In this document: positions 26,613 through 35,314 of the stretch, piece by piece
Numbering within the stretch: position 1 is the first letter of the stretch
Layout: every line of letters starts with the position of its first letter
Origin: Flavobacterium rivuli WB 3.3-2 = DSM 21788
GTDB lineage: Bacteria > Bacteroidota > Bacteroidia > Flavobacteriales > Flavobacteriaceae
Length of the DNA: 64,000 nt
NCBI RefSeq assembly: GCF_000378485.1
Contig: NZ_KB899973.1
Span: forward strand, 1-64,000
Direction of reading: 5' to 3'
Notes under the pieces: model-generated
The model's database searches: none
What the model saw: only the letters and a program-made list of their open reading frames with translations
Told to the model about the DNA's origin: nothing
Program-made: the position numbers and the translations under genes

Positions 26613-28589
26613 TTATTTTTTTCCGTGTGTGATGCCCGGCCACGCATCTGTCCTGAAAGACGATGCAGGTAATCCCGATGCATTTGTAAGGTTTCCATCG
26701 GGGTTATCTGCCCAGTTATAGCGAATTGCTACAGGAACAGAAACTTTATCCGATGATACGATTATTTTATTCCCTTCTATTTTAGCTTCTGCCCAATAGA
26801 ATACTTTATCGGCTCCTGCTATTGCAAAACCTTTTAATATGCCCGATTTTGCTTTGATGCCTTCGTTAAAAGTAAAATCTACAGTTACATTTTTACCATT
26901 TACTGCATACGATTTGTACAAAGGACCGGAGTAATTTGTTTTTACACCATACTGTTTATCAAGCGCTATAAGGGCAAGGCGACCACCTATATCCTGTTTA
27001 TTTTTAGGATGTATATCTTCTCCATTACCTATATCTGTAGCTACTGCCATTCCTGTATTTGTTAATGCAAGCGCTTTAAATTGCGCCTCCCTTATCTCTG
27101 CCCATTCAGATTGTGATGGTTCGCTTTTTTTAGCTTTGTAATTGGCTAATTGCACAAAATAAAACGGCAGTTTTTCATTATTAAATTTAGCACGCCAGTC
27201 ATTTATAAGCAGTGGAAACAATGTTTGGTATTGCTCTGCCCTTTTTTCGTTGCTTTCGCCCTGATACCATATAACACCTGCAAGGCGCACTTTAAGCAAC
27301 GGATTAATCATAGCATTATATATTGCCGATGGCCTGTTCTGCCCCTGAGGCATATAAGGTTTTGCAGCTAAATCTTTAAGGTTTGCACCAATAGTATACT
27401 TCCATGCTCCTTCAAGCGATACTGTTTCACTTCCCGATTTAATAGTTAATTCATCCGGGGTACCATAAATTCCGCCGCCGCCTGCACCGTCATAAATACG
27501 TATAACAATTGTGTTCTTACCTTTTTTTAAAATATTTGCAGGGATGGTATAATTACGGTTTACGGTATATCCGGCTGTTGTTCCTATATATGTTCCGTTT
27601 ATCCACACTTTATCATCATCATCGGCAAAAAAAGAAAGCGCCGCTTCTTTACCGTCAAAATTATCCGATAATGTAATTGTTTTTCTAAACCATACTACAC
27701 CATCAAAATCAGTGAGCCCTTTATTTTCCCAAAATGCAGGGAGTTCCATTGTTTTCCATGACTCGTCTTTTAGATCAGGCATTGCCCACATAGCCGTAGT
27801 ACCCTGCATGCCCTTATCTGCTTTTTCAAGCTGGGCAGTCCATACCTGCATATCAGCATTATATTTTTTTTCAAGGGCTGCCTTATCCTCTGCCGACTGC
27901 ATTGCCTTTAATTCCGCATCAAAATCGTGTATGGTCTTAAGGGCACCGGCACTTGTCCATGCTTCAACCAGTGTTCCTCCCCAGGAACTGTGTATTAACC
28001 CTATAGGAATGTGTTTTTCCTTATAAATTTTTCTTGCAAAGAAATAGGCCGTGGCGGAAAACTCTCCAATAGTTTCCGGGCTGCACAACTGCCAGCCGCC
28101 ATTTTGTACTTTAAGGTCGGTTAGCGGTTGTGCACTTTCTACATGGTCTGCCTGAATGATCCTTATTTCAGGATAATTTGCCGCAGCAATCTCTTCTTTA
28201 AAATTATCTATCTTACCCCATCCTGCCAGTGGCATTTCCATATTGCTTTGGCCAGAACACAGCCATACCTCGCCTATTAATATATTAGTAAGCTCCAGCT
28301 CTGTACCATCATTAATTGTAATGCTGTAGGGCCCGCCGTAAACAGGTGTCTTTACATTAACCTCCCAGCTGCCATTAACAACTTTTGCAATTTGATTTTT
28401 TTTATCCCATGAGGTAGTTACTTTTACTGTTGTCTCTGTACTTTTACCCCATATAGGGAGGTTTGCTTTTTGCTGCAATACCATATTACTTGTAAAGAAC
28501 GAGGGTAAGGTTACAGTTGCCATTGCATTATTTACAAGACCAACAATAAACAATACAACTAAAACAATATGTTTTTGATACACTTTCAT
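26613..28589 (-). CDS. SGNH carbohydrate acetylesterase (CE20 / sialate O-acetylesterase-like)
   Basis: 658 residues with signal peptide (about 1-24). SGNH block I is LCSGQSNMEM with the nucleophile S115; block III is VIWYQGESN (439-447); block V is GEDIHPKNK with H527. Between blocks I and III a jelly-roll domain of GH2 sugar-binding type is inserted (about 270-390, with DDDKVWINGTYIGTTAGY). This split architecture is that of CE20-like acetylesterases, known from a xyloglucan locus. It should remove acetyl groups from the glycan so that the exo-enzymes can work. It follows the GH-D gene by 10 bases. True substrate uncertain: O-acetyl on Gal, Man or sialic acid are all possible. Confidence 0.87.
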   Translation of the reverse strand: MKVYQKHIVLVVLFIVGLVNNAMATVTLPSFFTSNMVLQQKANLPIWGKSTETTVKVTTSWDKKNQIAKVVNGSWEVNVKTPVYGGPYSITINDGTELELTNILIGEVWLCSGQSNMEMPLAGWGKIDNFKEEIAAANYPEIRIIQADHVESAQPLTDLKVQNGGWQLCSPETIGEFSATAYFFARKIYKEKHIPIGLIHSSWGGTLVEAWTSAGALKTIHDFDAELKAMQSAEDKAALEKKYNADMQVWTAQLEKADKGMQGTTAMWAMPDLKDESWKTMELPAFWENKGLTDFDGVVWFRKTITLSDNFDGKEAALSFFADDDDKVWINGTYIGTTAGYTVNRNYTIPANILKKGKNTIVIRIYDGAGGGGIYGTPDELTIKSGSETVSLEGAWKYTIGANLKDLAAKPYMPQGQNRPSAIYNAMINPLLKVRLAGVIWYQGESNEKRAEQYQTLFPLLINDWRAKFNNEKLPFYFVQLANYKAKKSEPSQSEWAEIREAQFKALALTNTGMAVATDIGNGEDIHPKNKQDIGGRLALIALDKQYGVKTNYSGPLYKSYAVNGKNVTVDFTFNEGIKAKSGILKGFAIAGADKVFYWAEAKIEGNKIIVSSDKVSVPVAIRYNWADNPDGNLTNASGLPASSFRTDAWPGITHGKK

Positions 28590-28599
28590 GGCTAAAAAT

Positions 28600-30657
28600 T
28601 TAAGGTTTTACGATTTTATACAGATGCCCGTCTTCGGCACCAAGTGTTAAATCTATAGTATTTCCCTTAATTAATTTATTTTCAGCCGAAAAAATGTCGG
28701 TTAGCCTATAAGTTCCTTGTTTTATGCCAAGGCGTTCTAACGGTAATTTATAATCCTTTTTTTCTTTACCATAATTAAAAACTGCGAGATAATAATCATC
28801 ACCAATTTTTTGCACAAATGTTTCTGATGTCTTATTGCCCATATTGCCTTCCACCGGCTGAAAAGCCCTGCCGTTTGCCACGATTTTAAGCATCTCTTTA
28901 TTGCTAAGCCACTCTTTAGCCCGCACCGACCAATTGCCATGCTTACTATAATCATCGCCTGTAATAAGTGTACCTGTAATTACTGACGATATCAGTCGGG
29001 CACGGTTTTCACCCTCACTTTCATCGGCAAATACTACATGGTCTGCATCTATATAATTATAGGTATACGTTTGCCACCACCCATAATTTACACTGTTTAA
29101 AGTATATTGTGTTTGTTCCATTGTTTTCCACGCATCGCAGGCAATACGGCGTGTGTGTGCATAACTCGATGTAGCAAGGTTAGGCGAAATAGCCGCATAA
29201 ATAAGCATTTGCCCGTCAAGAGCTTTCACTAACCTTTCCATACCTACTTTATAGGCCTGCATGCCGGTAGTAACATTTTTATCGTAAAACGAAGTTGACT
29301 CTGCGGCAGCATGCCCCAAAAAATCGATCTTTATCATTTTAAAGCCACAGGCTTTCAGTTTATTAATTACATAATCAACGCGCTGTAGCGTTCCGGGATG
29401 CGTGGGATCAATCGCCCTTGCACCATCAAAATCAAAGTAAGTATTGTTGCCGGTCTTTGTCCACATTTCACCAAAGGTAAAATTACCACCTTCGGCTTTA
29501 CGGTCTGGTCCATCTTTATGCCCCCAGTCGGTAAACGGCGCCCAATACACTCCCGGCTCAAGGCCTTTCTTTTTGCAGTAATCTGCAAATTCTTTAACCT
29601 TTGCAAAATCTCCCGAGAATCCGCCCTTTACCATATTATCCCAAAAAGAATCAAGGTCTATGTAAGCTGTGTTCCCTACCCTGAATTGCGGAATAGAGTC
29701 GGCAAAAAAATCAGCTACTCTAGTAGTGTTTTCATAATTTATTTTATCCATAAGCACACCCCAACTGTTCCAGCCCACAGGTGTTGGCTTATCCCAGTTA
29801 AACACAAAGGGTTTCTCTGTTAAGCGGTTGGCTTTTGCATATTCTTCAAGTCCGGTACGCCAGTCGGCATAATAACCCACAAAAAATTTAGGCGATGTAA
29901 CTTTGTTCCCTTTTACCATACCATGCGGAATAGCATCTCGTGTTACTGCCTGCTCACTGTAACCCGCCCAGGCAGTTAAAGCCACATCATTATTAGTGTT
30001 GGTGGTTTTTACAGCACTCTTCCAAACGGTATGTTCTAATGACCCTATTATAATACCATTTCTTGATGTATTATTAAACAGCACACCAGCCTCAGCACTT
30101 GTGTTTGTTGTTATACTTTCTAAAGGTTTAGATTCGTAACTTACAAATGCATCATTATCATAAGGCATGAAAACGGTATGCAGGTTTTTAGCAATATCAA
30201 ACCCAACTTTGCCTGTTGTAAGCGGAGCTATATAGTTTGTAACAACCTCCTGCCCTTTACCATCTATTTCTAACTGGGTAATAAAATATTGTTTGTCTTT
30301 GTAAGTATAAAATGTATGTGTTAGTTGTGGTTTTGCGGCAGCAGTATATGTTAAGGTATACTTTGTTCCTTTACCTATAGCATCATTAAAATCAGTTTTT
30401 GCAAATGCCGGCGCAGGATAATCGGAAACCGAAAGTGTTGTTCCATTTGAGATAACGACCCCCACCGCATCTGAAAATAATGCCTTTCCGCAATCGGTTA
30501 CGCTTATGGTATGCTTTTTTGAGTTGTACGTTATAACGCCTTTTTTACCAAAAGCCATTGTAAGGTCTTTTTGGGCAAAGGCAGATATACTGCAAAAGCA
30601 AACGATGCTTAGGCTTGTAAGGAGAATTTTTGAATAACGTAAAGGTGATTTTTGCAT
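28600..30657 (-). CDS. Clan GH-D glycoside hydrolase, alpha-galactosidase-like
   Basis: 685 residues with signal peptide (cut near AFAQ, about 28). N-terminal beta-sandwich (30-280), a barrel starting PVGWNSWGVL (293-302, the GH27/GH36 hallmark), KKKGLEPGVYWAPFTDWG, and the likely nucleophile D445 in MIKIDFLGHAA. The Asp in RRIACDAWKTME is a candidate acid/base. A C-terminal beta domain follows. Compared with the neighbouring GH36 (WDCN) the nucleophile motif differs, so this belongs to another subgroup of clan GH-D (GH27/GH36-related) and may prefer another linkage or beta-L-arabinopyranose. It is the first gene of the upstream PUL block. Confidence 0.85.
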   Translation of the reverse strand: MQKSPLRYSKILLTSLSIVCFCSISAFAQKDLTMAFGKKGVITYNSKKHTISVTDCGKALFSDAVGVVISNGTTLSVSDYPAPAFAKTDFNDAIGKGTKYTLTYTAAAKPQLTHTFYTYKDKQYFITQLEIDGKGQEVVTNYIAPLTTGKVGFDIAKNLHTVFMPYDNDAFVSYESKPLESITTNTSAEAGVLFNNTSRNGIIIGSLEHTVWKSAVKTTNTNNDVALTAWAGYSEQAVTRDAIPHGMVKGNKVTSPKFFVGYYADWRTGLEEYAKANRLTEKPFVFNWDKPTPVGWNSWGVLMDKINYENTTRVADFFADSIPQFRVGNTAYIDLDSFWDNMVKGGFSGDFAKVKEFADYCKKKGLEPGVYWAPFTDWGHKDGPDRKAEGGNFTFGEMWTKTGNNTYFDFDGARAIDPTHPGTLQRVDYVINKLKACGFKMIKIDFLGHAAAESTSFYDKNVTTGMQAYKVGMERLVKALDGQMLIYAAISPNLATSSYAHTRRIACDAWKTMEQTQYTLNSVNYGWWQTYTYNYIDADHVVFADESEGENRARLISSVITGTLITGDDYSKHGNWSVRAKEWLSNKEMLKIVANGRAFQPVEGNMGNKTSETFVQKIGDDYYLAVFNYGKEKKDYKLPLERLGIKQGTYRLTDIFSAENKLIKGNTIDLTLGAEDGHLYKIVKP

Positions 30658-30675
30658 GGAGTAAAACAGCTTTTT

Positions 30676-30693
30676 TATTATACTATTCTATTC
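30676..30693 (-). promoter_or_regulatory. Candidate operator of the alpha-galactosidase block
   Basis: TATTATACTATTCTATTC on the plus strand, 17/18 identical to 21545-21562. It lies 18 bases before the ATG of the first gene and just downstream of the -7-like element, the same geometry as at susC. Pentamer reading: TATTA-TACTA-TTCTA-TTCTA. Confidence 0.6.
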
Positions 30694-30695
30694 TA

Positions 30696-30728
30696 CAATA
30701 ATACAACTAAAAATTAATTGAACAACAA
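30696..30728 (-). promoter_or_regulatory. Promoter-like element of the upstream PUL block
   Basis: On the minus strand TATTATTG (30703-30696) differs from TAnnTTTG at one position; TTGTTG (30728-30723) lies 19 bases upstream as a -33-like element. Confidence 0.45.
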
Positions 30729-31247
30729 TTTCGTAAAAAAAAGTTGTGTTTTTTTTATTATCATTATTCCTACATCGTTAATAATTACTGATTACTAAGG
30801 ATAAAGCATAAATGAGCGAAAGGTTGAGATAACAAATTTTAATCTGTATAAGATTTATTATACCATTTATGAATACATATTAGCCTGATTTTTTCTCCCA
30901 TTTTATTTCACGCAAAGTCGCCAAGACGCAAAGCTGTATACTAAATTAGGTTTCGATACAGCGACTGGTAAGTCGCAAAGCTTTGCGACTTACCAGTCGC
31001 TTGGCAGGTAGGTCTGCGTAACCCAGCTTTGCGTCTTGGCGACTTTGCGTGACAAATTATTTAGAATGGATTATATTAATAATTGGTATTAGAAGTACGT
31101 TCAAATAATCAGCAGAAGTTAATTTACATAAATCTTAAATTAAACTTAACCCTACCCCCACTTTCATAAGTAGTAAGTAAATTAGCAATACTGCGGCATT
31201 TTAACATGAAACGCATTATAAAAATAACTAATTTAAATAGTAAAGCT
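30729..31247. other. Non-coding stretch between PUL and mscS
   Basis: Besides the nested inverted repeat at 30908-31052 this stretch is AT-rich spacer. I see no convincing coding sequence. Promoter signals for mscS are not clear. Confidence 0.6.
30908..31052. repeat. Nested perfect inverted repeats with cruciform potential
   Basis: Outer arms of 29 bases (30908-30936 and 31024-31052) are perfect reverse complements and contain the ACGCAAAG-type word frequent in flavobacterial spacers. Between them lies a 40-base perfect palindrome without loop (30961-31000, 20-base arms), itself containing GCGAC...GTCGC. The 145-base unit contains no reading frame of note. It could act as a bidirectional barrier for transcription, or be a non-autonomous mobile repeat. 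Confidence 0.9.
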
Positions 31248-32189
31248 ATGGCAGAGCAGATAGATATAAACACCGTAACCCGCATACTTACAGAGAAACT
31301 TACTACCTGGGGTAAAGACCTGATAAGGCTCCTGCCCAACATTGTTATAGCTGCCGTAATACTTGTTATAGGCTTTTACATAGCAAAGTTTGTAAGAAGG
31401 CTTGCTCTTAAACTTATTGGCAAGGTATCGCATAACGCAACGCTTAACAACCTGTTTGCATCTGTTATATATTTTGTATTTATAGGTATAACCCTGTTCA
31501 CGGTTTTAAGTATACTTAACCTGGATAAAGCAGTAACATCTATTCTTGCAGGTGCCGGTATATTAGGTTTGGCATTGGCATTTGCATTTCAGGATATTGC
31601 AGCCAACTTTATGTCGGGGATATTTATCTCGTTCCGCAAGCCCATAAAGGTAGGCGACATAGTGCTCATAAAAGGGTTTATGGGCAAGGTTGCCGAGGTT
31701 AACCTTCGTGATACTGTTATAAACACTTTTACCGGCCCGGTCGTTATTATACCTAATAAAGATGTTTTCCAGAACCCTATTGAAAACTTTACAACGCTTA
31801 GCAAACGCCGTTTTGATTTGCAGATTGGTGTATCTTACGGCGATGACCTTGACAAGGTAAAACAGGTAACGCTGGATGCCGTTAAAGATATAGAGGATAT
31901 TTCTAAAACACAGGAGACCACGCTGTTCTTTACCTCTTTTGGCGACAGCTCTATTAACCTTGCCATACGTATGTGGATAGACAGTGCCGAATTAAAGATT
32001 TACAAAAAAGTGGGCAGCGAGGCTATTATGCGCATTAAAAAAGCGTACGAAGAAAATGATATCATGATACCATACCCTATACGTACGCTTGATTTTGGTA
32101 TGAAAGGCGGACAAACTCTAAGCGACATGGCTGTTACCCTTGCGGGTAAAGACCAGGATGGCGAAAGCAACTACCAGTCTAATTCGTAA
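31248..32189 (+). CDS. MscS-family small-conductance mechanosensitive channel
   Basis: 313 residues from MAEQIDINTV; an in-frame ATG at 31206 would add 14 residues and cannot be excluded. Three membrane segments: LLPNIVIAAVILVIGFYIAKFV, LFASVIYFVFIGITLFTVLSIL, and the pore helix AGAGILGLALAFAFQDIAANFMSGIFI with the Gly/Ala packing of MscS TM3. The cytoplasmic beta domain follows (IKVGDIVLIKGFMGKVAEVNLRDT, VVIIPNKDVF). The inner-membrane channel opens under hypo-osmotic stress to release solutes. It stands alone between the repeat unit and a convergent gene. Confidence 0.93.
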   Translation: MAEQIDINTVTRILTEKLTTWGKDLIRLLPNIVIAAVILVIGFYIAKFVRRLALKLIGKVSHNATLNNLFASVIYFVFIGITLFTVLSILNLDKAVTSILAGAGILGLALAFAFQDIAANFMSGIFISFRKPIKVGDIVLIKGFMGKVAEVNLRDTVINTFTGPVVIIPNKDVFQNPIENFTTLSKRRFDLQIGVSYGDDLDKVKQVTLDAVKDIEDISKTQETTLFFTSFGDSSINLAIRMWIDSAELKIYKKVGSEAIMRIKKAYEENDIMIPYPIRTLDFGMKGGQTLSDMAVTLAGKDQDGESNYQSNS

Positions 32190-32192
32190 CAG

Positions 32193-32777
32193 TTATTTTC
32201 TTGGTACTATTTTCACAAAAACCATTTCGGTTTTATAAGTCTTAATAGTTTGTGTTACGTATAATGTATTATCTTTAATAGTGAGTCCTGCCATAATATC
32301 TTTAGAACCATCTGCCAAAACAATATTCGCCGTATAGGCAGAGCCCTGTGGACTAAGTGTATAAGTTCCTCTTTTTGTAACACCGGCTATATAGTAAGTT
32401 ACATCTTTACCATTAAAAATTGCACTGCTGGATGATACTTTAGTGATATACGAGCTCTTGTTGGCTTCAATTTTAGCACGATTTTCGGGCGTCATCTCTT
32501 TTTCAAGATCACCCGAAAATTTTATTATTTTTTTTGTAGCATTTATATAGGTGTCCCCAGTGGTCATTTCATTCATTTTCCAGGTTCCCTGCAATTCTTT
32601 ATCAAAAGCAGCTGTGGCTTCGTCAATTTTCTTTTGGTTAGGAACTTCTTTCTTTTGCACAACAGCTGTTTTAGATTTGGCGATAGTAGTTTTCGGCTTA
32701 GCAGCAGTTGTTTTTTTCTGGGCAAATGTTGTAAAACTTATAAGGCAGGCAATTAGAATTAAAGATATATTTTTCAT
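32193..32777 (-). CDS. Secreted protein of unknown function, lipocalin-like C-terminal part
   Basis: 194 residues. Signal peptide MKNISLILIACLISFTTFAQ, then a Lys/Thr/Ala-rich linker (about 21-50), then a compact beta-rich part: LQGTWKMNEMTTGD, a TPENRAKIEANKSS helix, and several strands (GTYTLSPQGSAYTANIVLADG). The GTWKM opening and strand pattern resemble small lipocalin-like domains, but this is a weak resemblance. Convergent with mscS with only 3 bases between the stops. It has a good promoter at 32798-32827. Confidence 0.75.
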   Translation of the reverse strand: MKNISLILIACLISFTTFAQKKTTAAKPKTTIAKSKTAVVQKKEVPNQKKIDEATAAFDKELQGTWKMNEMTTGDTYINATKKIIKFSGDLEKEMTPENRAKIEANKSSYITKVSSSSAIFNGKDVTYYIAGVTKRGTYTLSPQGSAYTANIVLADGSKDIMAGLTIKDNTLYVTQTIKTYKTEMVFVKIVPRK

Positions 32778-32797
32778 CGAAGGTTTTTTGATTTACA

Positions 32798-32827
32798 CAA
32801 AGATAAAATTATTGTTTTATATGACAA
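32798..32827 (-). promoter_or_regulatory. Promoter, TTG-N19-TATCTTTG
   Basis: On the minus strand TTG (32827-32825) and TATCTTTG (32805-32798) are 19 bases apart; the ATG at 32777 follows about 20 bases later. Confidence 0.6.
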
Positions 32828-32971
32828 CTTTACCCACATTATAAATAGAAAATCATTGCAACTATTAATGTATGATGATTTAAATTGACCTTACGGATAA
32901 AAAGAGACCCCTATGTCTATTAAGCAGCTACTATATAATAAAGGGTTTATAAAAATATTATATCATATAAC

Positions 32972-33006
32972 AAAAAAACCTTCAAATACCGGAGTATTCA
33001 AAGGTT
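32972..33006 (-). terminator. Terminator of tRNA-Ser
   Basis: On the minus strand AACCTTTGAATAC pairs with GTATTTGAAGGTT (two G-U pairs) around a short loop and is followed by seven T. It lies 35 bases past the tRNA end. Confidence 0.9.
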
Positions 33007-33040
33007 TCTGTTCTTTAGAAGTTTAGTCGTAAACTTCAGG

Positions 33041-33128
33041 TGGCGGAGAAAGAGGGATTCGAACCCCCGGACCTGTTACAGTCAACAGTTTTCAAGACTG
33101 CCGCAATCGACCACTCTGCCATTTCTCC
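33041..33128 (-). tRNA. tRNA-Ser (anticodon TGA), CCA encoded
   Basis: 88 bases including the encoded CCA. Acceptor stem GGAGAAA / TTTCTCC with G as discriminator, anticodon loop CTTGAAA (TGA at 33094-33092), long variable arm as required for serine, and the T arm GGTTCGAATCC. A full promoter lies upstream and a terminator downstream. Confidence 0.97.
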
Positions 33129-33452
33129 AATAAACTATAATCAGTACCTGATTGCGGGTGCAAATATAGTAAGCTTTTCTGATTATGCAAATACATTTTT
33201 GGCTAATTTTTTAATAAATTACTTTTCTCTTTATAACCTTTTCATAACGTTAAGTTTAGCATTAAAAAAATTATTGAAAAAATATGACCTATTTTATAAT
33301 ACACGTACCAGATGCAAACATTCATGGTGTTCTACTAAAATTAAAGGCTACTTTAAGATTCATATCATCAGGTAAAAATCCATTTAATTTATGATATGAA
33401 AAATATACAGTTTCAAAATAAATGACACAAAACATTATATACTTAAAAGCCG
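33129..33452. other. AT-rich spacer upstream of tRNA-Ser and the DinB-like gene
   Basis: It contains the tRNA-Ser promoter (33161-33191). A 36-codon frame at 33284-33394 has no support as a gene. Nothing else is recognisable. Confidence 0.6.
33161..33191 (-). promoter_or_regulatory. tRNA-Ser promoter, TTTG-N19-TATATTTG
   Basis: On the minus strand TTTG (33191-33188) and TATATTTG (33168-33161) with 19 bases between them, 33 bases before the tRNA start: a textbook Bacteroidota promoter. Confidence 0.8.
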
Positions 33453-33460
33453 TATTTTTG
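33453..33460 (+). promoter_or_regulatory. -7 element TATTTTTG of the DinB-like gene
   Basis: Matches TAnnTTTG and lies 18 bases before the ATG at 33479. It decides against an upstream in-frame ATG at 33422, which would place the promoter inside the gene. Confidence 0.6.
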
Positions 33461-33478
33461 TTTGCAAATAATACAGCA

Positions 33479-34063
33479 ATGTTGCCACAACAACCTTACA
33501 TAGAAAGTTCTAAAAAACAATTTTTTTATTATAAGACACTTGCCGAAAAGGCTATGGCACAATTAGAACCGCAACAATTGTTTTATGCAGCTAACGACGA
33601 TACTAATAGTATTGCCCTAATTGTAAAGCACATGGTAGGCAATATGCTATCGCGATGGACCGATTTTTTAACCAGCGATGGCGAAAAAGAGTGGCGTAAC
33701 CGCGATGACGAATTTCAGGATCCGTATGAAGATGCAGAAATTATGATGCAAAAATGGGAAGAAGCCTGGGCAGTACTATTTACTGCACTTGATACCATTA
33801 CACCACAAAATCTCGACGCTATAATTTATATTCGTAACGAGGGTCATACGGTTATTGAGGCTATAAACAGGCAACTGGCACACTATCCATACCACATAGG
33901 CCAAATAGTGTTTTATGCCAAATTTCTTAAACAAACCGAGTGGCAAAGCTTATCAATCCCAAAAAATAATTCGGCACAATACAATAACAATAAATTCGCG
34001 CAGGAAAAGCAAACCATCAATTTTACCGACTCTGAACTTAACAGGCTTAACGATTTAAAATAA
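33479..34063 (+). CDS. DinB-superfamily protein (DUF1572-like)
   Basis: 194 residues starting MLPQQPYIESSKKQFFYYK. Four-helix pattern typical of DinB-like proteins, with candidate metal-binding histidines in IVKHMVGNMLSRWTDFLTS and in RQLAHYPYHIGQIVFYAK, the two segments conserved in DUF1572. The motif WTDFLTSDGEKEWRNRD is typical for the group. Members are cytoplasmic, often metal-dependent, and may bind or transfer thiols; a specific role is unknown. The stop overlaps the next ATG as TAATG, so the lipoprotein gene is translationally coupled. Confidence 0.85.
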   Translation: MLPQQPYIESSKKQFFYYKTLAEKAMAQLEPQQLFYAANDDTNSIALIVKHMVGNMLSRWTDFLTSDGEKEWRNRDDEFQDPYEDAEIMMQKWEEAWAVLFTALDTITPQNLDAIIYIRNEGHTVIEAINRQLAHYPYHIGQIVFYAKFLKQTEWQSLSIPKNNSAQYNNNKFAQEKQTINFTDSELNRLNDLK

Positions 34064-34437
34064 TGAAACGATTACTATTTATACTTCCTCTAATGCTTTT
34101 ATTAGCTTCATGCTATGACCAGGAACGCAACTGTGCCGACTTTAAGATCGGGAAATTTAAATCGGAATATACTGCCGGAGGGAAAACATATACCTCTACA
34201 TTTAATAGAACTAAAAGTTTAGAGATTGCAAATGTAAATGGTAAGATTGATACCACAGCAATACGATGGATTAATGATTGCGAATACATAGGTACTAAAG
34301 TAAATCCTAAAAGCATGCAGGATAAAAAGGCTGTAAATATAAAGATATTAACAACCCACGACAATAGCTATACTTTTGAGTTTTCTATCGTGGGCGATAC
34401 CCAAAAGCAAAAAGGGACTGTAACTAAAATTGACTAA
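34063..34437 (+). CDS. Small lipoprotein of unknown function
   Basis: 124 residues. Lipoprotein signal MKRLLFILPLMLLLASCYDQ with lipobox LASC (Cys 17). The mature part contains NCADFKIGKFKSEY and a conserved-looking RWINDCEYIG; the three mature cysteines besides the lipid-bearing one are few, and no enzyme motif is visible. Relatives in flavobacteria are sometimes labelled topoisomerase IV, which this is not. Middle gene of the DinB-like / lipoprotein / TerC unit. Confidence 0.82.
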   Translation: MKRLLFILPLMLLLASCYDQERNCADFKIGKFKSEYTAGGKTYTSTFNRTKSLEIANVNGKIDTTAIRWINDCEYIGTKVNPKSMQDKKAVNIKILTTHDNSYTFEFSIVGDTQKQKGTVTKID

Positions 34438-34446
34438 ATACATAGC

Positions 34447-35226
34447 ATGGAATTTTTAAGTAACCCCGATGCCTGGATAGCACTGCTTACCCTTACGTTT
34501 TTAGAAATCGTACTGGGAGTGGATAATATTATATTTATATCTATTGTAACCGGTAAACTACCTGAAGCTGATAGGAAAAGAGCCACGCGGATTGGCTTGT
34601 TCCTTGCGATGTTTTTACGAATAGGCCTTTTGTTTGGCATTACTTTGCTTACAAGAATGAAAAAGCCTTTCTTAACTATAGACTGGGGCTGGTTTAGCGC
34701 GGGCTTTACAGGGCAGGCCATCATATTATTTACAGGTGGATTATTTTTGATATATAAAAGCACTAAAGAGATACACGAAAAAGTAGATGTAAAAGGCGAA
34801 CATGAAACCAATCTTGGCCAAGGTTCAAGCAAATCTTTTATGGCTACTATTGCCCAGATATTAATGATAGACCTTATTTTCTCTATAGACTCTATTCTTA
34901 CTGCTGTAGGTATGACTAATGGGCTCGAAGGGGCACTGTATGTTATGATTACTGCCGTGGTAATATCTGTAGGTATCATGATGCTGTTTGCCGTTCCTGT
35001 AGGCAATTTTGTAAACAAAAATCCATCAATACAAATACTTGGCCTTGCATTTCTTATATTAATAGGTTTTATGCTTATTACAGAGAGTATGCACCTTTCT
35101 GGCGCACAGCTGGGCGGCCAGCATGTAGGAGAAGTGCCTAAGGGCTATTTGTATTTTGCAATAGCATTTTCTCTTGGGGTAGAAATGCTAAACATGAAAA
35201 TGAGAAAAGTAAAAAAAGGAGTTTAA
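34447..35226 (+). CDS. TerC-family integral membrane protein
   Basis: 259 residues with about seven membrane helices. Signature acidic motifs of the family are present: LEIVLGVDNIIFISI (about 19-33) and its second-half counterpart MIDLIFSIDSILTAVGM. TerC/YkoY-type proteins are inner-membrane proteins linked to tellurite resistance and, in other bacteria, to metal (manganese) export during exoenzyme metallation. Start 9 bases after the lipoprotein gene, end followed by a strong terminator, so this is the last gene of the unit. Metal specificity cannot be read from sequence. Confidence 0.93.
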   Translation: MEFLSNPDAWIALLTLTFLEIVLGVDNIIFISIVTGKLPEADRKRATRIGLFLAMFLRIGLLFGITLLTRMKKPFLTIDWGWFSAGFTGQAIILFTGGLFLIYKSTKEIHEKVDVKGEHETNLGQGSSKSFMATIAQILMIDLIFSIDSILTAVGMTNGLEGALYVMITAVVISVGIMMLFAVPVGNFVNKNPSIQILGLAFLILIGFMLITESMHLSGAQLGGQHVGEVPKGYLYFAIAFSLGVEMLNMKMRKVKKGV

Positions 35227-35250
35227 AATATACCAGGAATTTCAGGTAAA

Positions 35251-35298
35251 AAAAAAATGCGCTGCTCAAAATGTTTTGAGCAGCGCATTTTTTTTGCC
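35251..35298. terminator. Strong bidirectional terminator between terC-like gene and ettA
   Basis: A 16-base stem (ATGCGCTGCTCAAAA with its complement) is flanked by A and T tracts on both sides, serving the convergent genes. Confidence 0.95.
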
Positions 35299-35314
35299 TA
35301 AACGTAACTAATTG

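Noticed and set aside
30908..31052. Insertion sequence with terminal inverted repeats
   Set aside because: There is no transposase or any frame between the arms; only the inner palindrome is present.
33284..33394. 36-codon plus-strand frame after tRNA-Ser
   Set aside because: No promoter motif, no signal and no recognisable composition; too short to support.
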